A DNA stretch of 64,000 nt from Microlunatus elymi (GTDB taxonomy: Bacteria; Actinomycetota; Actinomycetes; Propionibacteriales; Propionibacteriaceae): the NCBI RefSeq assembly GCF_007362775.1, contig NZ_CP041692.1, forward strand, positions 1,178,001-1,242,000. Reading direction: 5' to 3'. Shown here piece after piece: positions 43,770 through 52,366 of the stretch. The stretch's first letter is position 1, and each line of letters begins with the position of its first letter. The position numbers and the translations under genes were made by a program. Under the pieces are notes generated by a model. The model ran no database searches. It was given only the letters and a program-made list of their open reading frames with translations, and had not been told where the DNA came from.

Positions 43770-44738
43770 GTGTCCAGTCTCGATGAACAGATCGCCAAGG
43801 CGGCCAACATCCTCCGCAACGGCGGGCTGGTCGCGCTGCCGACCGAAACCGTCTACGGGTTGGGCGCAAACGCCGAGGATCCGGTCGCGGTCAGGAGGGT
43901 GTTCGAGGTCAAGCGACGACCGCCCACCCATCCGCTGATCATCCACCTCGGCAACCCCGACCAGCTTTCCGGCTGGGCCGATCGCATACCGGGCGCCGCG
44001 CACGTCTTGGCCGAATCGTTCTGGGCTGGTCCGCTGACCCTCGTTCTGCGGCGTAGCGTCCGGGTGCCGGATGAGACGATCGGTGGCGGCCCCACCGTCG
44101 CACTCCGAGTCCCCGACCATCCCGTCACGCTCGCGGTCTTGAACGACTTCGGCGGCGGCATCGCCGCGCCGTCCGCAAATCCGTTCAAAGGCGTCAGCCC
44201 GACGTCTGCCGACCATGTCCGCGCGGGCTTGGGCGACGCCGTCGACTTCGTGCTGGATGGCGGCCCGTGCACGGTCGGAGTCGAGTCCACGATCGTTCAA
44301 CTCGTCGACGACGCCCCGACCATCCTCCGACCGGGCGGTGTCACAAAAGAGGACTTGGAGGCGGTGCTCGGATCGAAGATCGACGTCGAATCCGACAGCG
44401 CCATCCGAGTCCCCGGGCAGCACCCGTCACACTACGCGCCGCACGCGCGGGTGCGGCTGGCCCGCCCGGAGCACCTGATCAACGAAGCCGAGACAGCCCA
44501 CGCCTGCGGCCGTCGCGTTGGCGTCCTGGTGCCACCGCCACTGCACGACGTACCGATCACGGCCTCCGTGGTCGTATTGGTTCCAGCCTCCACCACGGAA
44601 TACGCCCGCCAGCTGTACGGCCTCCTTCGCCGACTGGACGAGCAGGGGTGTGAGCTGATCGTAGCGTCGCTTCCGGAACCGGACGGCCTGGGATTGGCGA
44701 TCGCCAACCGGCTGAGCCGGGCGGCCGGGCCACGCTGA
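43770..44738 (+). CDS. L-threonylcarbamoyladenylate synthase (Sua5 type)
   Basis: A 322-residue enzyme of t6A tRNA modification. The YrdC/Sua5 domain has GGLVALPTETVYGLGANAED, FEVKRRPPTHPLIIHL and PSANPFKGVSPTSADHV; KRRP is the substrate loop. The C-terminal Sua5 domain follows (about residues 215-320, PGQHPSHYAPHARVRLARPE). It makes threonylcarbamoyl-AMP for A37 of ANN-decoding tRNAs. Start GTG 43770 is preferred to upstream frames. It appears unrelated to the carotenoid genes. Confidence 0.93.
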   Translation: MSSLDEQIAKAANILRNGGLVALPTETVYGLGANAEDPVAVRRVFEVKRRPPTHPLIIHLGNPDQLSGWADRIPGAAHVLAESFWAGPLTLVLRRSVRVPDETIGGGPTVALRVPDHPVTLAVLNDFGGGIAAPSANPFKGVSPTSADHVRAGLGDAVDFVLDGGPCTVGVESTIVQLVDDAPTILRPGGVTKEDLEAVLGSKIDVESDSAIRVPGQHPSHYAPHARVRLARPEHLINEAETAHACGRRVGVLVPPPLHDVPITASVVVLVPASTTEYARQLYGLLRRLDEQGCELIVASLPEPDGLGLAIANRLSRAAGPR

Positions 44739-44771
44739 CCATCACACTCGATGCTGCCCGGCCCACACGGA

Positions 44772-45140
44772 TCAAGCCGTCCGGATCTCCAGCGGTAAAC
44801 CTCGCGCGGCGACGAGATCGGCGACACCTTCGGCGAGCCGGTAGCGCATCCCGACCACGGCGGCGCGCCCATCGGTGACGCGATCGGCGATGCTCGTCGA
44901 ATGTTCCAGCAGAACGTCGATGGTGCGGATCACGTGTTCAACCTCGATGTCGTCGGTGCTCAGTCGCCCGGCCTCACGGGCGGACAACACGCTTGGAATC
45001 ACATGTTGGACAAGATCACCCACATGACCGGTCGGCAGGTTGCCGTCATCGACCACCGAGCGGGCCGCACCGACCGCGCCGCAGCCTTCGTGACCCAACA
45101 CCACGACCAGCCCAATGCCTTCGTCACGCCCGACAAGTCT
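44772..45140 (-). pseudogene. Beta-carbonic anhydrase, N-terminally truncated
   Basis: The minus strand encodes GIGLVVVLGHEGCGAVGAAR and a C-terminal half with VIRTIDVLLEHSTSIADRV and AVVGMRYRLAEGVADLV. The HxxC zinc ligands (GHEGC) are retained but the N-terminal part with the first Cys and the catalytic Asp-Arg dyad is missing; upstream DNA is unrelated. About half the normal length. Convergent with the Sua5 gene. Confidence 0.75.
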
Positions 45141-45327
45141 GTGGAATTGATGTTGTAGGGCTGGTGACCAAGGCCGATGAGCGGGTGGGATAGCTCGCGC
45201 CAGCTGCGTTCTCTCGGTCTACGGTCGACGCATCAACGCAGGGCCTCGGTCCAGCATGGTTTCGGCTCGCGCGAGCTGGGCAAAGGAACGCTGCGGGAGT
45301 TGCTCTATGAACATGGGGGTTGCCCGG

Positions 45328-45590
45328 ATGGCACGCGTCTGGCTGGTCGTGCTGTCCTGGTGCGGGCTAGCGCTCGGGTTCATCTCGGCGGCGTGGGTCG
45401 TGGTTGAGGTGTTCGTCCGGCGCTATCGGCAGCCGATGCCGATCATGGAAGCGGTCTGGCCGATCACCGGGCTCTACTTCGGGCCTGCCGCGGTGTGGGG
45501 CTCTCACCGGTTCGGCCGCCCGATGACTCGCCGCTGGCAAGCCAGTCACAACTATACGAGCCGCCGGAAGCCGCGTTGGGCCTTCGACGA
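45328..45590 (+). pseudogene. DUF4396 gene fragment (second copy)
   Basis: From ATG 45328 the frame reads ARVWLVVLSWCGLALGFISA, VEVFVRRYRQPMPIMEAVWP, ITGLYFGPAAVWG and GRPMTRRWQ. It matches the first ~85 residues of the intact gene at 14149 almost residue for residue, and the RBS environment is also similar (GGGGG-N8-ATG versus GGAGG-N8-ATG). Similarity ends just before the HCGAGC metal motif. Probable duplication or transferred allele, truncated by deletion. Confidence 0.8.
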
Positions 45591-45654
45591 ACTCACCTTC
45601 CACTGCGTACCTGGCCGACGTCGTTGTGGGGCCCGGCGCCCGGCTGGGGTTTGA

Positions 45655-45843
45655 GTTTTTGATCTTGAGGTCGAGTTCGCTGCGATCTTTGGTCGTCCGG
45701 TCGACGTGGTTTCGCGTGGGTCGGTCAATAAGTACATCTGTGAGCAGGTTCTTGCTGATGCGCGGAAGTTCTATGCGGCGTGCGCATTTGTTGCTGCGCG
45801 AGATGCGCGATGCAGCGATGGCGATTCGGGATCTGGTCGGTGA
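45655..45843 (+). pseudogene. MNT-type nucleotidyltransferase antitoxin, C-terminal fragment
   Basis: A frame open from 45655 reads DLEVEFAAIFGRPVDVVSRG and SVNKYICEQVLADARKFYAA. This is the C-terminal end of small MNT nucleotidyltransferases, where GRPVDVV-x-PGAL is followed by a KYI-EQVLAEA helix. The catalytic GS-x10-D-x-D region is absent. It overlaps the HepT-like frame exactly as in intact MNT-HepT pairs. Confidence 0.65.
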
Positions 45844-46136
45844 TCGAAGCACCGAGCAGGTGGAGGCCGACACTCTGCGCCGTTCGGCGCTGTTGTGGCG
45901 TTTCACGGTTCTCGGGGAAGCATCAAGCCAGGTCCCGTCTGAGACGAGACGCCTACCCTGGGATCGCTTGGCCCGCCGCGGCCCGATTGCGCAAGCTCAT
46001 CGTTCACGGCTACTGGGACATCGATGTGGAGACATTGGTCACCACGGCGGCCGACCACCTGCCTCAGATGATCGCCCGGATCGAGGACGTCATCACCGAT
46101 CTGCAGGAGTCTGAAGAACCTGAGCCGTCCGGATGA
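45758..46136 (+). pseudogene. hepT: HepT-like (DUF86) toxin with a frameshift
   Basis: The first part reads AHLLLREMRDAAMAIRDLVG, then LLWRFTVLGEASSQVP; near 45960 the frame shifts and the second part reads LRKLIVHGYWDIDVETLVTT, then LPQMIARIEDVITDLQES. The R-x4-H core of HEPN/HepT RNases is altered: LRKLIVHGYWD replaces the family's RNRLIHGYFD pattern, though R and H remain. With the MNT fragment this is a dead MNT-HepT toxin-antitoxin module. Confidence 0.75.
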
Positions 46137-46835
46137 CTCGTCGGCGCTCCCGGACGTCGGAAACCCGGTCTGGTTGAGCTGGCCCACCTCGGCAGGATCG
46201 CCGAACTGTTCCCGGAATCGTTGTGTGTGCGGCGATACGGGGTTGCGGCATCGTGGCCGGCCCTATCTTCGTCGAGCGAGGAGAGCCGAAGCCCGGCCGG
46301 CTGACGGGGGATGTCCGAGTGGCGGCGACTGACGCCGGTTGCGGACTGCTGGTTGATCCCTATTCCGTCCCACAGCGCCGCCCTTCGCAGTGTTTCCCCT
46401 GGTCAGTGCTGGCTGGTCTGGCGGTCTGTAAAACCGTCGGCTTCGCCTACGAAGGTTCGAATCCTTCACCTGCCACCAGCAAGATCAACAGTCTGACTAG
46501 GGATTTTGAAAGTTGAGCTTGGATCATCATGGTTGGTTCTAACGTTGTAGTCGGCGTTGGTGAAAGTGAGCGGTCTCGCGAACCGTCGCCGGAGGATTTC
46601 AACCTGCCTCTGACTAGGGCGAACGCGAGGCCGGAAACGGTTTGGGAAGTCCCAGATGGGGCCGGTTAGGGTCGGTTGGAAAATCCCAATGCGCTCCCAC
46701 GAGCGGGTGTACCGCAGGACTTCGTGTCGCCACCGGACTCGGCCCAGACGTCGTTCAACAGGAACGATGCCAGCTACGGTGGCTCTGTAACGGTTTCTGT
46801 CGGATCTGCCCGGTGAGCGGGATCGGAGTTGTGGT
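46137..46835. other. Gene-free stretch with a tRNA fragment and short repeats
   Basis: No convincing protein gene. It holds the 3' half of a tRNA (46421-46478), a direct repeat TCTGACTAGGG (about 46491 and 46613), and the self-complementary TGGGAAGTCCCA near 46648. This could be an attachment-site region. Confidence 0.4.
46421..46478 (+). tRNA. 3' half of a tRNA-Tyr (GUA), probably an attachment-site remnant
   Basis: Anticodon stem GCGGT/ACCGT around loop CTGTAAA (anticodon GTA), a long variable arm (GGC-TTC-GCC), T arm GAAGG-TTCGAAT-CCTTC, 3' acceptor strand ACCTGCC, discriminator A and encoded CCA. The matching 5' acceptor strand GGCAGGT and a proper D arm are not found upstream. 3' tRNA halves are typically left by integrative elements at an att site. 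Confidence 0.6.
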
Positions 46836-47416
46836 GTGAATATCGCGACCCTGCGTGATCTGCTCCGGTATCGGGACTTGAATGATCTGGATCTGACGCG
46901 TCACGAGCTGGACCGGCTGGTCAAGGCCGGAGCGTACGAGCGGATCGCGCCGGGTGTGTTCCTTCGGGCGGGGTGACCGATGACACGACGGCCGGTTGGA
47001 TCGCGATCAGTGTGCGCCGGCCGGAGGCGACGATCTGCTTGTTGTCGGCTCTGGTGTTGCATGAGCTGACCGACGACATCCCGACCGGTTCCGATATTGC
47101 GATTCCGCGGGGAATCCAGCCGGTGCGGATTGATCATGCGCCGATCATGTGGCATCGCTTCGACGTGGACACTTTTGATCTTGGTCGGGTCGAGTATGGA
47201 CTGCCGGATGGGTTGTCGATCGGATTGTATTCGTCGGAGCGAACGATCATTGATATGTTCCGTCTTCGCCATCTGTGGGGCAGTGATGTAGCCCATGATG
47301 TCTTGAAGCGATGGTTGGCGATCCGTGGGAACAGTGCCTCGTCGTTGCTGGCGATGGCCAAGCGCTTCCCGCACGCCCAGCCGGCGTTGGGGACGGCGTT
47401 GGAGATCTTGTTGTGA
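46836..47416 (+). pseudogene. abiEi: AbiEi-type antitoxin with a frameshift
   Basis: GTG 46836 starts ATLRDLLRYRDLNDLDLT, RHELDRLVKAGAYERIAPG and VFLRAG; a single missing G near 46972 shifts the frame and the rest continues as DDTTAGWIAISVRRPEATIC, SALVLHELTDDIPTG and YSSERTIIDMFRLRHLWG. It is a winged-helix antitoxin with the C-terminal AbiEi_1 domain. Its stop overlaps the next start (GTGA). Confidence 0.75.
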
Positions 47417-47545
47417 GCCCGAATCCGCGTAGTGGCACACCGTCGGGCGATGCAGGATTGGCGATCAACGCCTTGCGCGGCAGACAGGCGGGGATGTGCA
47501 GGAGTTGCAGACGCTGTATGTGTTGGAGGCCTTTCTCAACAGATC
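47413..47545 (+). pseudogene. abiEii: AbiEii-type nucleotidyltransferase toxin, N-terminal fragment
   Basis: GTG 47413: SPNPRSGTPSGDAGLAINAL, then after an indel near 47480, GDVQELQTLYVLEAFLNRS. That is the beginning of AbiEii (type IV TA toxin, tRNA/nucleotidyltransferase fold). The gene breaks off at about 47545, before any catalytic residue, where DNA switches to a kinase gene read from the other strand. Confidence 0.65.
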
Positions 47546-48180
47546 GTGCACGGCGGCTGCGTCCTGAGCATCGTCGATTCGGTTCCACATCAGTTCGGGA
47601 ACTGATCGTTCCTGGTTTCCGATTGCGGGCTTCGGGTCCAACGCGAGCCATGGCTTGCGGATGCCCGCGCGGATGTTGCCGTAATGCAGGTCGCCGTGCA
47701 CGAGCGTGTTGCCGGGGTCGGTGGCGAGGTCCTGAGCGATGTCGACCAGCAGCGGCAGGCCTGCTGGCGCTGGCACAGCGAGTTGCCGGATCAGGGAGCC
47801 TGCAATCTCGGCTGCCTGCATCAGTGGTGGGCCCTTCAGCGAACGGTCGGGCCAAGTCGCTCGAGGAGGACTGCCCGCTCATCACGACTAGTTTCGAGAG
47901 CCAGGACTGCACCGCGGCCCGCCCAGGCCCTTAGTGCGTCGATCTCGTCGGTGGCTCTCGGCTCTGGGCCGAAGATCTTCAGCACGCGTGGTTCGCGTCC
48001 GCGTTGGGCCAGCAGGATGAGATTCCAGTCACCGTAGGGCGGCTGCTGCTCCAGGAGTTGCAGACCCCATTCGGAGCACAGCCGATCGACCCGCTCGGGG
48101 ACGGAGCGTACCCAACGCTGCCCGGCGTCCCCACACGCTCGTATCAACCCATCCGCGAGGGCTCCCGGTGGAACGATCAC
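47546..48180 (-). pseudogene. Aminoglycoside 6-phosphotransferase-like gene, frameshifted and truncated
   Basis: The 5' part reads ERVDRLCSEWGLQLLEQQPP, YGDWNLILLAQRGREPRVLK and LRAWAGRGAVLALE; near 47830 the frame shifts; then LIRQLAVPAPAGLPLLVDIA, VHGDLHYGNIRAG (catalytic loop, HGDLHxxN) and LALDPKPAIGNQ. It is the APH(6)/hydroxyurea phosphotransferase family. The 3' end is lost at the junction with abiEii. Inactive. Confidence 0.75.
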
Positions 48181-48682
48181 GATCCGTCACTCCGATCTCC
48201 GCGCGGATGGCCAGGTGTTCCGCCACTACGACCTGTCGCAACGGATCCTCTCACTTGGGGCTGGCCGGCCAACTGCCTTTGCTGTCGTGTCTGCGGCGGC
48301 AGAGGATGGGTGTTCATAGACCAGGTCGCACGGGTCCGGGTCGGTCCCGGGACCCCGTCACCCCGTGGCTCTTGCCGTCGTCGCAGATCTCACGGTTAGC
48401 ACTCATCGGTGAGTGCTACCGATTTTGACCGGGGCAGCGCCCAAAGCTGACTTGCTCTGCTGAGGCGACGCCCGAAATCGGATCCGCTGTAGCGCGGACG
48501 GCTCGCTGGTTGACCACGCATGTCGGGTAAGGCGTCGTCGTGGAGTTGATGTGGCTTTGGTGGGCGTCGAGGTGACGGCGACAGGGCCGAACTTTGAGCG
48601 GATTCCCGATTCTGGCTTGTTCTGGTGTCCAGGGAGGTGATCGGTCGGCGCTTTCTGGGCCGGGTGGGCGCAGACTGGGGCG
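48181..48682. other. Intergenic region without a recognised gene
   Basis: Frames here are short. One plus-strand stretch near 48280 has CLCCRVCGGRGWVFID, a zinc-ribbon-like pattern, but lacks a start and family context. The only clear structure is a hairpin at 48397-48418. Confidence 0.3.
48397..48418 (+). terminator. Perfect hairpin, possible terminator
   Basis: TAGCACTCA-TCGG-TGAGTGCTA: 9-bp perfect stem, tetraloop, followed by CCGATTTT. It resembles half of a CIRCE element but the spacer is too short. The gene it would terminate is not evident. Confidence 0.3.
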
Positions 48683-48904
48683 ATGACGACACGATCTGAA
48701 CCTGAACGGCGCCGCCTCGCCGGCAGTCCTTTCCAGCCCGAGCCTGAACTGCTGATTTCTCATTTCGGGCTGGGTGATCGGGTTTCGCATGACCGGTACG
48801 GGCTGGGTCGGGTCGTTGGTGCAGATCCTGGCGGGGTGACAGTGGATTTCGACGCTCGTAAGGTCCGAGTTGCCAGTCCGTTCAAGGACATGGAGAGGCT
48901 CTGA
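48683..48904 (+). CDS. Small conserved SH3-like protein
   Basis: A 73-residue protein: a polar head, then ISHFGLGDRVSHDRYGLGRV, VTVDFDARKVRVASPFKDME. The GDRVSHDxYGLGRV and VDF-x-RVR-SPF pattern resembles the CarD/RID-like or Tudor-like barrel seen in RNAP-binding and DNA-repair proteins, and is a frequent small orphan in actinobacteria. Function unknown. Confidence 0.75.
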   Translation: MTTRSEPERRRLAGSPFQPEPELLISHFGLGDRVSHDRYGLGRVVGADPGGVTVDFDARKVRVASPFKDMERL

Positions 48905-48982
48905 GGCGGGTCGCGGCCGCGTCGGGGGTGCGATGACCCGCGATGGGGTTGCAGGTTGCGCGGCCTGTGGTTGCGTCCTGTC

Positions 48983-49261
48983 TCAGGGGGTGGCTTCGTT
49001 GATGGTTCGCGTCGTCCAGTTGTCGTAGTCGGTGAAGCCGCGGTTCAGGTATTCCTGTTCGGACAGGCGGGGATCGGTGAGCTCGTAGGGATGGTGGTTA
49101 CCGGTGGCGTCGGTGATGCTGATCGGCTGGAAGCCGGGTTCGACGATGTAGGCCATTTTCATGATCAGTTCGGCCTCGGACAGGGTTGCTGATGCCCGGC
49201 TTCGGCTGCCGTTGTCGTCGAAGGCCGGGCGACGTCGCCAGCGTGTGATGTAGGCGCTCAT
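48983..49261 (-). CDS. Hypothetical protein downstream of desaturase
   Basis: A 92-residue soluble protein that I do not recognise. It contains ASATLSEAELIMKMAYIVEP, then GNHHPYELTDPRLSEQEYLN, and an aromatic end (FTDYDNWTTRTINEA). It lies 63 bp after the desaturase stop on the same strand and may be cotranscribed. No TM segment or signal peptide. Confidence 0.5.
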   Translation of the reverse strand: MSAYITRWRRRPAFDDNGSRSRASATLSEAELIMKMAYIVEPGFQPISITDATGNHHPYELTDPRLSEQEYLNRGFTDYDNWTTRTINEATP

Positions 49262-49324
49262 GGCTACCCTCCAAGACTGAATTTCATGCGCTGCACAGGA
49301 GTTGGCGGCGCCCAGGGGGAACTG

Positions 49325-50416
49325 CTATTCGCGGCCGAGGCGGGCGGCGACGGGACAGGCGAACGGGTCGCGGGCCGAGGTGCCGACCTCGTTCAGGTAG
49401 CGGACGATCGTGGCGTAGGAGCGGGGCAGGGACATTTCGGTGTAAGAGATGTTGTTGCGATCGCAATGGTCACGGACCAGCCGCTGGGCGGCGGCCAGGT
49501 GCGGGCGGGCCATGGACGGGAACAAGTGGTGTTCCACCTGGTAGTTCAGGCCACCCATCAGGATTGTCGGCCACAACCTGCCGCGAATGTTGCGCGACGT
49601 CCGCACCTGCCGGGACAGGAAGTCCAGCCTCACATCAGCAGGAACGATCGGCATGCCCTTGTGATTGACAGCGAACGACGATCCCATATACAGGCCGAAG
49701 ATTGCCATCTGCACGCCGACGAAGGCGAACCCCATCCCGACCGGTAGGAACCAGAACACCGCGGTCAGATACAGCGCGAACCGTCCGATGATCAGCGACA
49801 GTTCGAACACGCGAGCCTTGGTCGGTCGGCCGGTGACCAACGATCGAACCGAAGCGAGGTGGAGGTTGAATCCCTCCAACAACAAGAGAGGGAAGAAGAA
49901 ATAGCCCTGCTTGGTAGCCAACACGGCCCGCAGCCCGGTCCGGGTCGCGGCCTCCTCGGAATAGAAGCTGATCGCCGGTTCCTCGATGTCGGGATCCTTG
50001 CCGATCCGGTTCGGGTTGCCATGGTGGCGGGAATGTTTGGACATCCACCAGGAGTAACTCATCCCGACCACCCCGTCGCCGAGCAAACGTCCGACCCGAT
50101 CGTTGGCCGGGCCCGAAGCAAAGATCTGCCGGTGCGATGCCTCGTGGGACAAGAACGCGAACTGGGTCAACACCACCCCCAGCGCCCCGGCCATCAACAA
50201 CTGCAGCCAGGAGTGCCCCAGCAACGCGAAACCGGCGACCACCCCGCCGAAGGCAACCACCAAACCGGCGAACAACAAGCCGTAGAAGACCGGCGCCCGA
50301 CGCAGCAGACCAGCCGCCCTGGTCTGCCGAGAAAGCTCAGCGTAGGAATTCGTCTGCGACTGCGAAGCCAGCCGCCGCTCAGCGGGACCAGCAGCAGAAA
50401 GATCACGACCTGTCAT
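49325..50416 (-). CDS. Membrane fatty acid desaturase
   Basis: A 363-residue membrane-bound di-iron acyl desaturase. Three His boxes: HEASH (91-95), HSRHH (128-132) and QVEHH (293-297); the Q-x2-HH third box is typical of front-end or linoleoyl-CoA-type desaturases. Four TM helices. Introduces a double bond in membrane acyl chains. I chose ATG 50416; the N-terminal extension to 50641 has no similarity. Possibly cold- or stress-regulated, but nothing in the sequence proves it. Confidence 0.92.
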   Translation of the reverse strand: MTGRDLSAAGPAERRLASQSQTNSYAELSRQTRAAGLLRRAPVFYGLLFAGLVVAFGGVVAGFALLGHSWLQLLMAGALGVVLTQFAFLSHEASHRQIFASGPANDRVGRLLGDGVVGMSYSWWMSKHSRHHGNPNRIGKDPDIEEPAISFYSEEAATRTGLRAVLATKQGYFFFPLLLLEGFNLHLASVRSLVTGRPTKARVFELSLIIGRFALYLTAVFWFLPVGMGFAFVGVQMAIFGLYMGSSFAVNHKGMPIVPADVRLDFLSRQVRTSRNIRGRLWPTILMGGLNYQVEHHLFPSMARPHLAAAQRLVRDHCDRNNISYTEMSLPRSYATIVRYLNEVGTSARDPFACPVAARLGRE

Positions 50417-50753
50417 GCGGCACCTCGACAGCCACCGCGCGGCGACTGATAATCCCAGCTGCTGATCGACAGAAGCCTGTAGATGTGACCCAAACCTACC
50501 TCGCCATCGAAACAGGCGCTCTGAACCGGGCGAACCCATTTGGTTGAGGCTCGACCCCGAGGGATGACCCGTTTGCCGACCGGTCACGGATCCCATCCGG
50601 TCCGGCGATCGCACGCTCAGTCGCGCGCCCGGTGATGCCACCCGGACCTACTGTCCGGCTCCTACCTTGACCGGTCCGGCTGCGCTCGGAGCGGCGATGG
50701 AACGGCCATCGGGCGGTGCTTGTCGGAGGCACGCGGTACGGTCTGGCGTCGTG
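50417..50753. other. Divergent promoter region (desaturase/hydrolase)
   Basis: No gene is visible in these ~340 bp. Near 50737 GTACGGT followed by a GTG ATG at 50751 suggests a leaderless plus-strand transcript for the hydrolase. Confidence 0.3.
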
Positions 50754-51443
50754 ATGATCCGGACAGTCGAGGTTGACGGTGCCCGTGTCGCGTACCGTGT
50801 CGCCGGCGACGGTCCGTCGGTTGTCCTGATCAAGAACAACAAGCATCCGCTCGACTTCCCGGTCGCGCAGCTGCTTGCGCCCAGCTTTCGAACGTTTCAG
50901 ATCCAGCCGGTCGGTTTCGGGGCGAGCGATCGCCCGGCCCGCTACGACTTCGGATCGATCGACCGCCAGGTCCTCGCCGTGCTCGATGCAGAAGACGTCG
51001 GCAACTTCGTCGTGTGGGGCTTCTCCCAGACGGCATTCATGGCGGCCCTGGTTGCGCGGGCAACCTATCGCGCGGTCGCGTTGGTCGCCGGTGGGGCAGA
51101 CCTGCTCGGACACCCGTCCGATGCCGACATGCGACGGCTGGAACGGGAGCCGCGACTGCCGGTCAGCAACCTTGAGTTCTGGCGCGCCTACCGACGATAC
51201 GACTGGCATCACGAGCTGCGACAGATGGAACAGCCGACGTTGATCTACCTCGGGACCGATGATCCACGGCTTACGAAGCTACGCCGGCTTGAGCCAACGC
51301 TGCGCGGCTGTGGTTGTGACTACCTGGAGTTCGACGGCCTGGACCACACGACGTCCGGACTCTCCGGCGGTGCGGACGGCGGTGAACGTACGACCTCGGC
51401 GATCACGACCTGGATGAGAGACAACGTTCAACCTGACCGGTAG
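50754..51443 (+). CDS. Alpha/beta hydrolase
   Basis: A 229-residue alpha/beta hydrolase. It starts IRTVEVDGARVAYRVAGDGP; the nucleophile elbow is VVWGFSQTAFMAAL (Ser in GFSQ, deviating from the GxSxG norm at the last position), the late His is in GLDHTTSG. The cap domain is short. The substrate is unknown. ATG 50754 is preferred although the adjacent GTG 50751 may be the true leaderless start. Confidence 0.85.
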   Translation: MIRTVEVDGARVAYRVAGDGPSVVLIKNNKHPLDFPVAQLLAPSFRTFQIQPVGFGASDRPARYDFGSIDRQVLAVLDAEDVGNFVVWGFSQTAFMAALVARATYRAVALVAGGADLLGHPSDADMRRLEREPRLPVSNLEFWRAYRRYDWHHELRQMEQPTLIYLGTDDPRLTKLRRLEPTLRGCGCDYLEFDGLDHTTSGLSGGADGGERTTSAITTWMRDNVQPDR

Positions 51444-51484
51444 ACGATCGTGTCCCCTGGCTCCAGGTGCGAAAGAATCTAGGG

Positions 51485-51640
51485 GTGACCTCGGCGCCCG
51501 GTGAAGCTCAAACTGTCGTGCTGCGAGATCTCAAGCTCACTGATGAGGAACAGGCACGATCAGCTCATCGCGAGCTGGCCGCTGATGCGTTCTCATTTCT
51601 TCCCACGACATTCCAGATGGCTTGGGGTTGTGTTTGGTGA
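51485..51640 (+). pseudogene. GNAT-type acetyltransferase N-terminal fragment
   Basis: GTG 51485 reads TVVLRDLKLTDEEQARSAHR, then ELAADAFSFLPTTFQMAWG, and stops. It resembles the beginning of GNAT acetyltransferases (LRPLRLEDEEQARRAH, ELAADGFDFLL), about 40 residues of ~180. The remainder to 51833 shows no further match. Confidence 0.6.
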
Positions 51641-51834
51641 GTGTGCTGCTCGGTCCAGGATGCACAGACGGGCCCAGCAGGCGGTTTATGCGGCAGTCGT
51701 GACCAGCAGCTCTAGAAGTTGATCTTGGTCCGCCAGGCACGGGCGCGACCCGGTTGTGCAGCTGGCCTGTTTGAGTGATGCTCAACCGCGTGAGTCAGCG
51801 ACGCAGGCGCGTCGTCATCGGCGCTGCGCCGAAC

Positions 51835-51865
51835 AGAAGAAACCCCCGATGCGTTGCAACGGGGG
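51835..51865 (-). terminator. Rho-independent terminator of the Tc-like operon
   Basis: On the minus strand: CCCCCG, an 11-nt loop, CGGGGG, followed by TTTCTTCT. It lies 79 bp beyond the last gene of the large minus-strand operon and is the clearest terminator in the window. Confidence 0.8.
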
Positions 51866-51943
51866 ACTCTCCATGATGATCGATGGTCTTTTTACGATGA
51901 TGCTTTTCCTTCTGCGGACTATTCAGCAGGCAATACTTCAACT

Positions 51944-52366
51944 TTAAGTACCTTCGACGCCTTCAACTTTAGGCCGCCCCGGCGGGCCCGTCAATAGATT
52001 CTGTCGGGGCAGCCCCAGGTCGCCGGGGTCGAGGCCGGGACGCGCGTACAGCACCCGGCACGAGGCGCGCAGGGTGTCGAGGTAGCCGTACGCCGGACCG
52101 GAGATCAGCTCGGCGGGCGTCACCAGATGCAGGTCGAATCGAACGGCGAAGCGGCGCAGCGCGTCGCGCAGCTCGCGGTCGCGCAGCCACGGCGAGGCCC
52201 GGTACGGACCGACGACCAACAGGTCGATGTCGCTGTGCACGGTGGCCGTGCCCTTCGCCCACGAACCGAACAGCACCACGGCGTCGGGATCGCAACAGGC
52301 GACCGCGGTGTCGGTGATGGGTCCGAACGCCGGGTCGACCCTGGACCGGACTGCGGCGGCGATCAT
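51944..52366 (-). CDS. Small nucleotidyltransferase-domain protein, coupled to the Tc gene
   Basis: A 140-residue protein of the polymerase-beta nucleotidyltransferase superfamily. The active-site signature is intact: VVLFGSWAKGT (Gly34 to Gly39) and HSDIDLLVVG (Asp46 and Asp48), GS-x10-D-x-D. FDLHLVTPAEL supplies the third strand. It resembles MNT enzymes but is longer at the C-terminus. Its ATG overlaps the stop of the 3173-residue Tc-like gene (ATGA), so it is translated with it. Roles could be immunity, effector or modification of another toxin component; none is proven. Confidence 0.85.
   Translation of the reverse strand: MIAAAVRSRVDPAFGPITDTAVACCDPDAVVLFGSWAKGTATVHSDIDLLVVGPYRASPWLRDRELRDALRRFAVRFDLHLVTPAELISGPAYGYLDTLRASCRVLYARPGLDPGDLGLPRQNLLTGPPGRPKVEGVEGT

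Noticed and set aside
46300-46420. 5' half of the tRNA-Tyr upstream of the 3' half
   Set aside because: No GGCAGGT acceptor strand or matching D arm was found, so the tRNA is treated as a 3' fragment.
46491-46623. Direct repeat TCTGACTAGGG as a CRISPR or att repeat
   Set aside because: Only two copies of 11 bp are present with no periodic spacers; too short to call. No CRISPR array was seen anywhere in the window.
48397-48418. CIRCE-like element (GCACTC...GAGTGC)
   Set aside because: The spacer between the arms is 6 bp instead of 9 and no chaperone gene follows; a plain hairpin or terminator is more likely.
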